Assembly (NCBI GenBank): GCA_003153505.1
Contig: PLZA01000014.1
Coordinates: 112,913-176,912 of the forward strand
Reading direction: 5' to 3'
Length of the DNA: 64,000 nt
Source of the DNA: Candidatus Dormiibacterota bacterium
Lineage (GTDB): Bacteria; Chloroflexota; Dormibacteria; Aeolococcales; Aeolococcaceae
Positions 62,074 through 64,000 of the stretch are shown piece after piece. The first letter of the stretch is position 1. Each line of letters begins with the position of its first letter. The notes beneath the pieces were generated by a model. That model ran no database searches and had not been told where the DNA came from. It saw only the letters and a list, made by a program, of their open reading frames with translations. The position numbers and the translations under genes are program-made.

Positions 62074-63024
62074 GTGAGCGATCTCGAGACTCGTCCGCTC
62101 GGCGGAGGAGTGCTCCAGGCAACGGTCGTCGGGCTCGGCTGCAACAACTTCGGCCGCCGCGCTGACGCAGATGCCACCATGCGCATCGTGCACGCGGCGC
62201 TGGAAGAGGGCATCACGTTCTTCGACACCGCCGACATCTACGGCGGCGGACAGAGTGAGGAGATGCTCGGCGCAGCCCTGAAAGGGCGTCGCGAGGAGGC
62301 CGTTGTGGCCACCAAATTCGGCCATTCGTCTGGTGGTCCGGGGCACAGTGGCGGCTCGCGAGGATACGTCCGCACCGCCGTCGAGGCCAGTCTTCGGCGG
62401 CTCGGCACCGACTGGATCGACCTGTACCAGCTGCACACTCCGGACCCGGAGACGCCGATCGAGGAGACGCTCGAGGCGTTGACCGAGCTGGTGGCCGAGG
62501 GCACGATCCGCTGCGCCGGCTCGTCGAACTTCATCGGCTGGCAGATCGTGGATGCTGACTGGATGGCCCGGACCAGGGGTCTGACCCGGTTCGTGACCGC
62601 GCAGAACGCCTACAGCCTGCTCGAACGCTGGGTCGAGGGTGCTGTGATCCCCGCGTGCGCCCACGTCGACGTCGGGATGATCCCGTACAGCCCGCTCGCC
62701 AACGGTCTGCTCACCGGGAAGCACCGTCGCGGCCAGCCGCCCGCTCCGGGAACGCGCCTCGCCGCCGTGCCCGGTGCCAACCCCGCTCGATGGCTGACCG
62801 ACCTCAATTTCGACGTCGTCGAAGCCCTGGAAGGGTTCGCTCGCGAGCGTGGCGTCACCGTGCTCGATGTCGCGATCGGGGGTCTCGCGGCGCAGCCGCA
62901 GGTCGTCTCGGTGATCGCCGGGGCAATGTCGCCTGAGCAGGTGCGTGCCAATGCTCAGGCAGGACGCTGGCGCCCGAGCGCCGACGACCTCGCCGAGCTC
63001 GATCGGATCGCGCCACGCCGATGA
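62074..63024 (+). CDS. aldo/keto reductase
   Basis: 316 residues from GTG 62074. NADPH-dependent carbonyl reductase TIM barrel. The catalytic tetrad is seen as Asp and Tyr in FFDTADIYGGGQSE, Lys in VVATKFG and His in YQLHTPD. The cofactor end has VSVIAGAMSPEQVRANA. Similar to AKR11/12-type general-stress or auxin-induced-like proteins; substrate unknown. Confidence 0.9.
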   Translation: MSDLETRPLGGGVLQATVVGLGCNNFGRRADADATMRIVHAALEEGITFFDTADIYGGGQSEEMLGAALKGRREEAVVATKFGHSSGGPGHSGGSRGYVRTAVEASLRRLGTDWIDLYQLHTPDPETPIEETLEALTELVAEGTIRCAGSSNFIGWQIVDADWMARTRGLTRFVTAQNAYSLLERWVEGAVIPACAHVDVGMIPYSPLANGLLTGKHRRGQPPAPGTRLAAVPGANPARWLTDLNFDVVEALEGFARERGVTVLDVAIGGLAAQPQVVSVIAGAMSPEQVRANAQAGRWRPSADDLAELDRIAPRR

Positions 63025-63055
63025 GCCGCCATGCTTGCCGTGTGAGTTGCGGCCG

Positions 63056-64000
63056 ATGAAGCTGCTCGAGTACCAGGCCAAGCAGCGGTTCGGCGCCGCC
63101 GGTATCCCGGTCCCGCCCGGCCGGCTGGCGCGGACCCCCGACGACGCGGCCGCCGTTGCTCGTGAGCTCGGACGGATCGCCGTCAAAGCCCAGGTGCCGA
63201 TCGGTGGGCGGGGCAAGGCAGGCGGCATCGCCGTCGTCGACACGCCAGAGGAAGCGCGACGCGAAGCCGCTCGAATCCTCGCCATGGACATCCGCGGCTA
63301 CCCGGTGCGGAGCGTCTGGTGCGAGACCGGTCTGACCATCGAGGCCGAGCTCTATCTCGGTATCACCCTCGATCGCGATCGCCGCCGTCTCGTGATCATC
63401 TTCTCAGCGGCGGGCGGCATGGAGATCGAGCAGGTCGCTGTCGAAGCGCCGGAGCGGATCGCCAAGCTGTGGCCCGATCCATTCGCCGGCCCGCAGCCGT
63501 ACGAGATCCGGCAACTGGCGTTCGCCGGACTCGCCCACGCGCCCGAGCTTCGCGACCGGGTGCCGAAGCTGGTCAGCGCCCTCGTCGGAGTGACCACGCA
63601 GCTCTACCAGGTCGCCACGTCACTCGATGCGCTGACCTGTGAGATTAACCCTCTGGTGCTCACCCCTGAAGGGATGCTCGTCGCCGCGGATGGCAAGCTC
63701 GAGATCGATGAGAACGCCCACTACCGGCACAAGGACGTTGGCGAAGAGCTCGCTCGCGACGAGAGCGGTGACGACGGTCGAACCGGCGACGATCCATTCG
63801 AGGTCGAGGCACGCAAGCGTGGTCTGACGTACGTACATCTCGACGGTGACATCGGCTGCATCGGCAACGGCGCGGGCCTGACCATGAACACGCTCGATCT
63901 CGTCAAGCAGCACGGGGGTGAGCCCGCCAATTTCCTCGACATCGGCGGAGGGGCCAGCGCCGAGCGCGTGCGCGACGCCCTCGAGATGGTGCTGCTCGAC
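63056..64000 (+). CDS. sucC: succinyl-CoA synthetase (ADP-forming) beta subunit, 3' end outside the window
   Basis: 315 codons visible and open to the right edge. ATP-grasp domain starts MKLLEYQAKQRFGAAGIPVP, then VKAQVPIGGRGKAGGI, TCEINPLVLTPEGMLVAADGKLEIDENAHYRH and LDGDIGCIGNGAGLTMNTLDLVK. It converts succinyl-CoA to succinate with ATP or GTP formation and uses the product of both the 2-oxoglutarate dehydrogenase and mutase routes. The insertion region GEELARDESGDDGRTGDDPF is slightly extended. sucD is expected just past the edge. Confidence 0.95.
   Translation, partial: MKLLEYQAKQRFGAAGIPVPPGRLARTPDDAAAVARELGRIAVKAQVPIGGRGKAGGIAVVDTPEEARREAARILAMDIRGYPVRSVWCETGLTIEAELYLGITLDRDRRRLVIIFSAAGGMEIEQVAVEAPERIAKLWPDPFAGPQPYEIRQLAFAGLAHAPELRDRVPKLVSALVGVTTQLYQVATSLDALTCEINPLVLTPEGMLVAADGKLEIDENAHYRHKDVGEELARDESGDDGRTGDDPFEVEARKRGLTYVHLDGDIGCIGNGAGLTMNTLDLVKQHGGEPANFLDIGGGASAERVRDALEMVLLD

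Overview
The window is about 64 kb of gene-dense, high-GC bacterial DNA. Gaps between genes are short (none exceeds 300 bases), GTG starts are frequent, and stop/start overlaps of 4 bases (ATGA, GTGA) are common. Several traits point to an aerobic, free-living heterotroph: a lipoyl-E2-E1 fused 2-oxoglutarate dehydrogenase, an EtfD-type electron-transfer reductase, MoxR/DUF58/DUF4129/DUF4350 membrane genes, three GT87/DUF2029 membrane glycosyltransferases, ACC deaminase, and many apparently leaderless promoters. My best inference is a soil or freshwater Chloroflexota (Limnocylindria/Ellin6529-like). An actinobacterium is the main alternative, and the window has no rRNA or ribosomal protein gene to settle it.

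Layout. 1-1211: right edge of a type IV secretion-like locus (VirB6/TrbL-like protein and a small pilin-like membrane protein). 1185-3205: copper-type metal module (CsoR repressor, permease with YHS domain, SHOCT protein). 3382-5283: GNAT, acdS, and a tiny basic protein. 5309-8014: typA and two small membrane or exported proteins. 8093-13542: 2-oxoglutarate dehydrogenase fusion plus its E3. 13561-15093: small membrane protein, stand-alone Lrp ligand domain, CDP-alcohol phosphatidyltransferase. 15103-15929: RNase A-like toxin with CdiI-like immunity protein. 16062-18346: threonine breakdown (tdh-kbl). 18407-20749: two sigma-factor modules in opposite directions. 20857-31936: alcohol dehydrogenase, a MoxR/DUF58 membrane-stress cluster, RDD and SpoIIM membrane proteins, ispH. 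32001-33798: biotin-dependent carboxyltransferase with its carrier. 33835-36742: SH3-domain protein, hydrolase, a frameshifted VOC gene, a DinB-like protein. 36905-42441: surface-glycan genes. 42490-44278: a GNAT remnant, LysE exporter, lipoprotein and two tRNAs. 44398-50100: SRPBCC protein, PLP synthase (pdxST), tandem GNAT, SpoIIIAA/R3H ATPase, tmk. 51101-55746: fatty-acid beta-oxidation genes. 57051-64000: propionyl-CoA/methylmalonyl-CoA pathway leading into succinyl-CoA synthetase.

How genes work together. Much of the window converges on succinyl-CoA: 2-oxoglutarate dehydrogenase makes it, and propionyl-CoA carboxylase, epimerase and mutase make it from odd-chain or branched substrates. 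SucC consumes it. Enoyl-CoA hydratase, 3-hydroxyacyl-CoA dehydrogenase, SCP-2 and EtfD supply acyl-CoA oxidation and pass electrons to the quinone pool.

Most noteworthy signals: (1) two distant small genes share a 16-bp promoter element and a leader with a conserved hairpin whose 3' arm abuts the start codon; (2) a free-standing RNase A-like toxin/CdiI immunity pair without any delivery gene; (3) at least a dozen genes whose start codon lies 6-8 bases after a -10 box; (4) several gene remnants: a one-base frameshift, an internal deletion, and two ORF pairs split by an in-frame stop.
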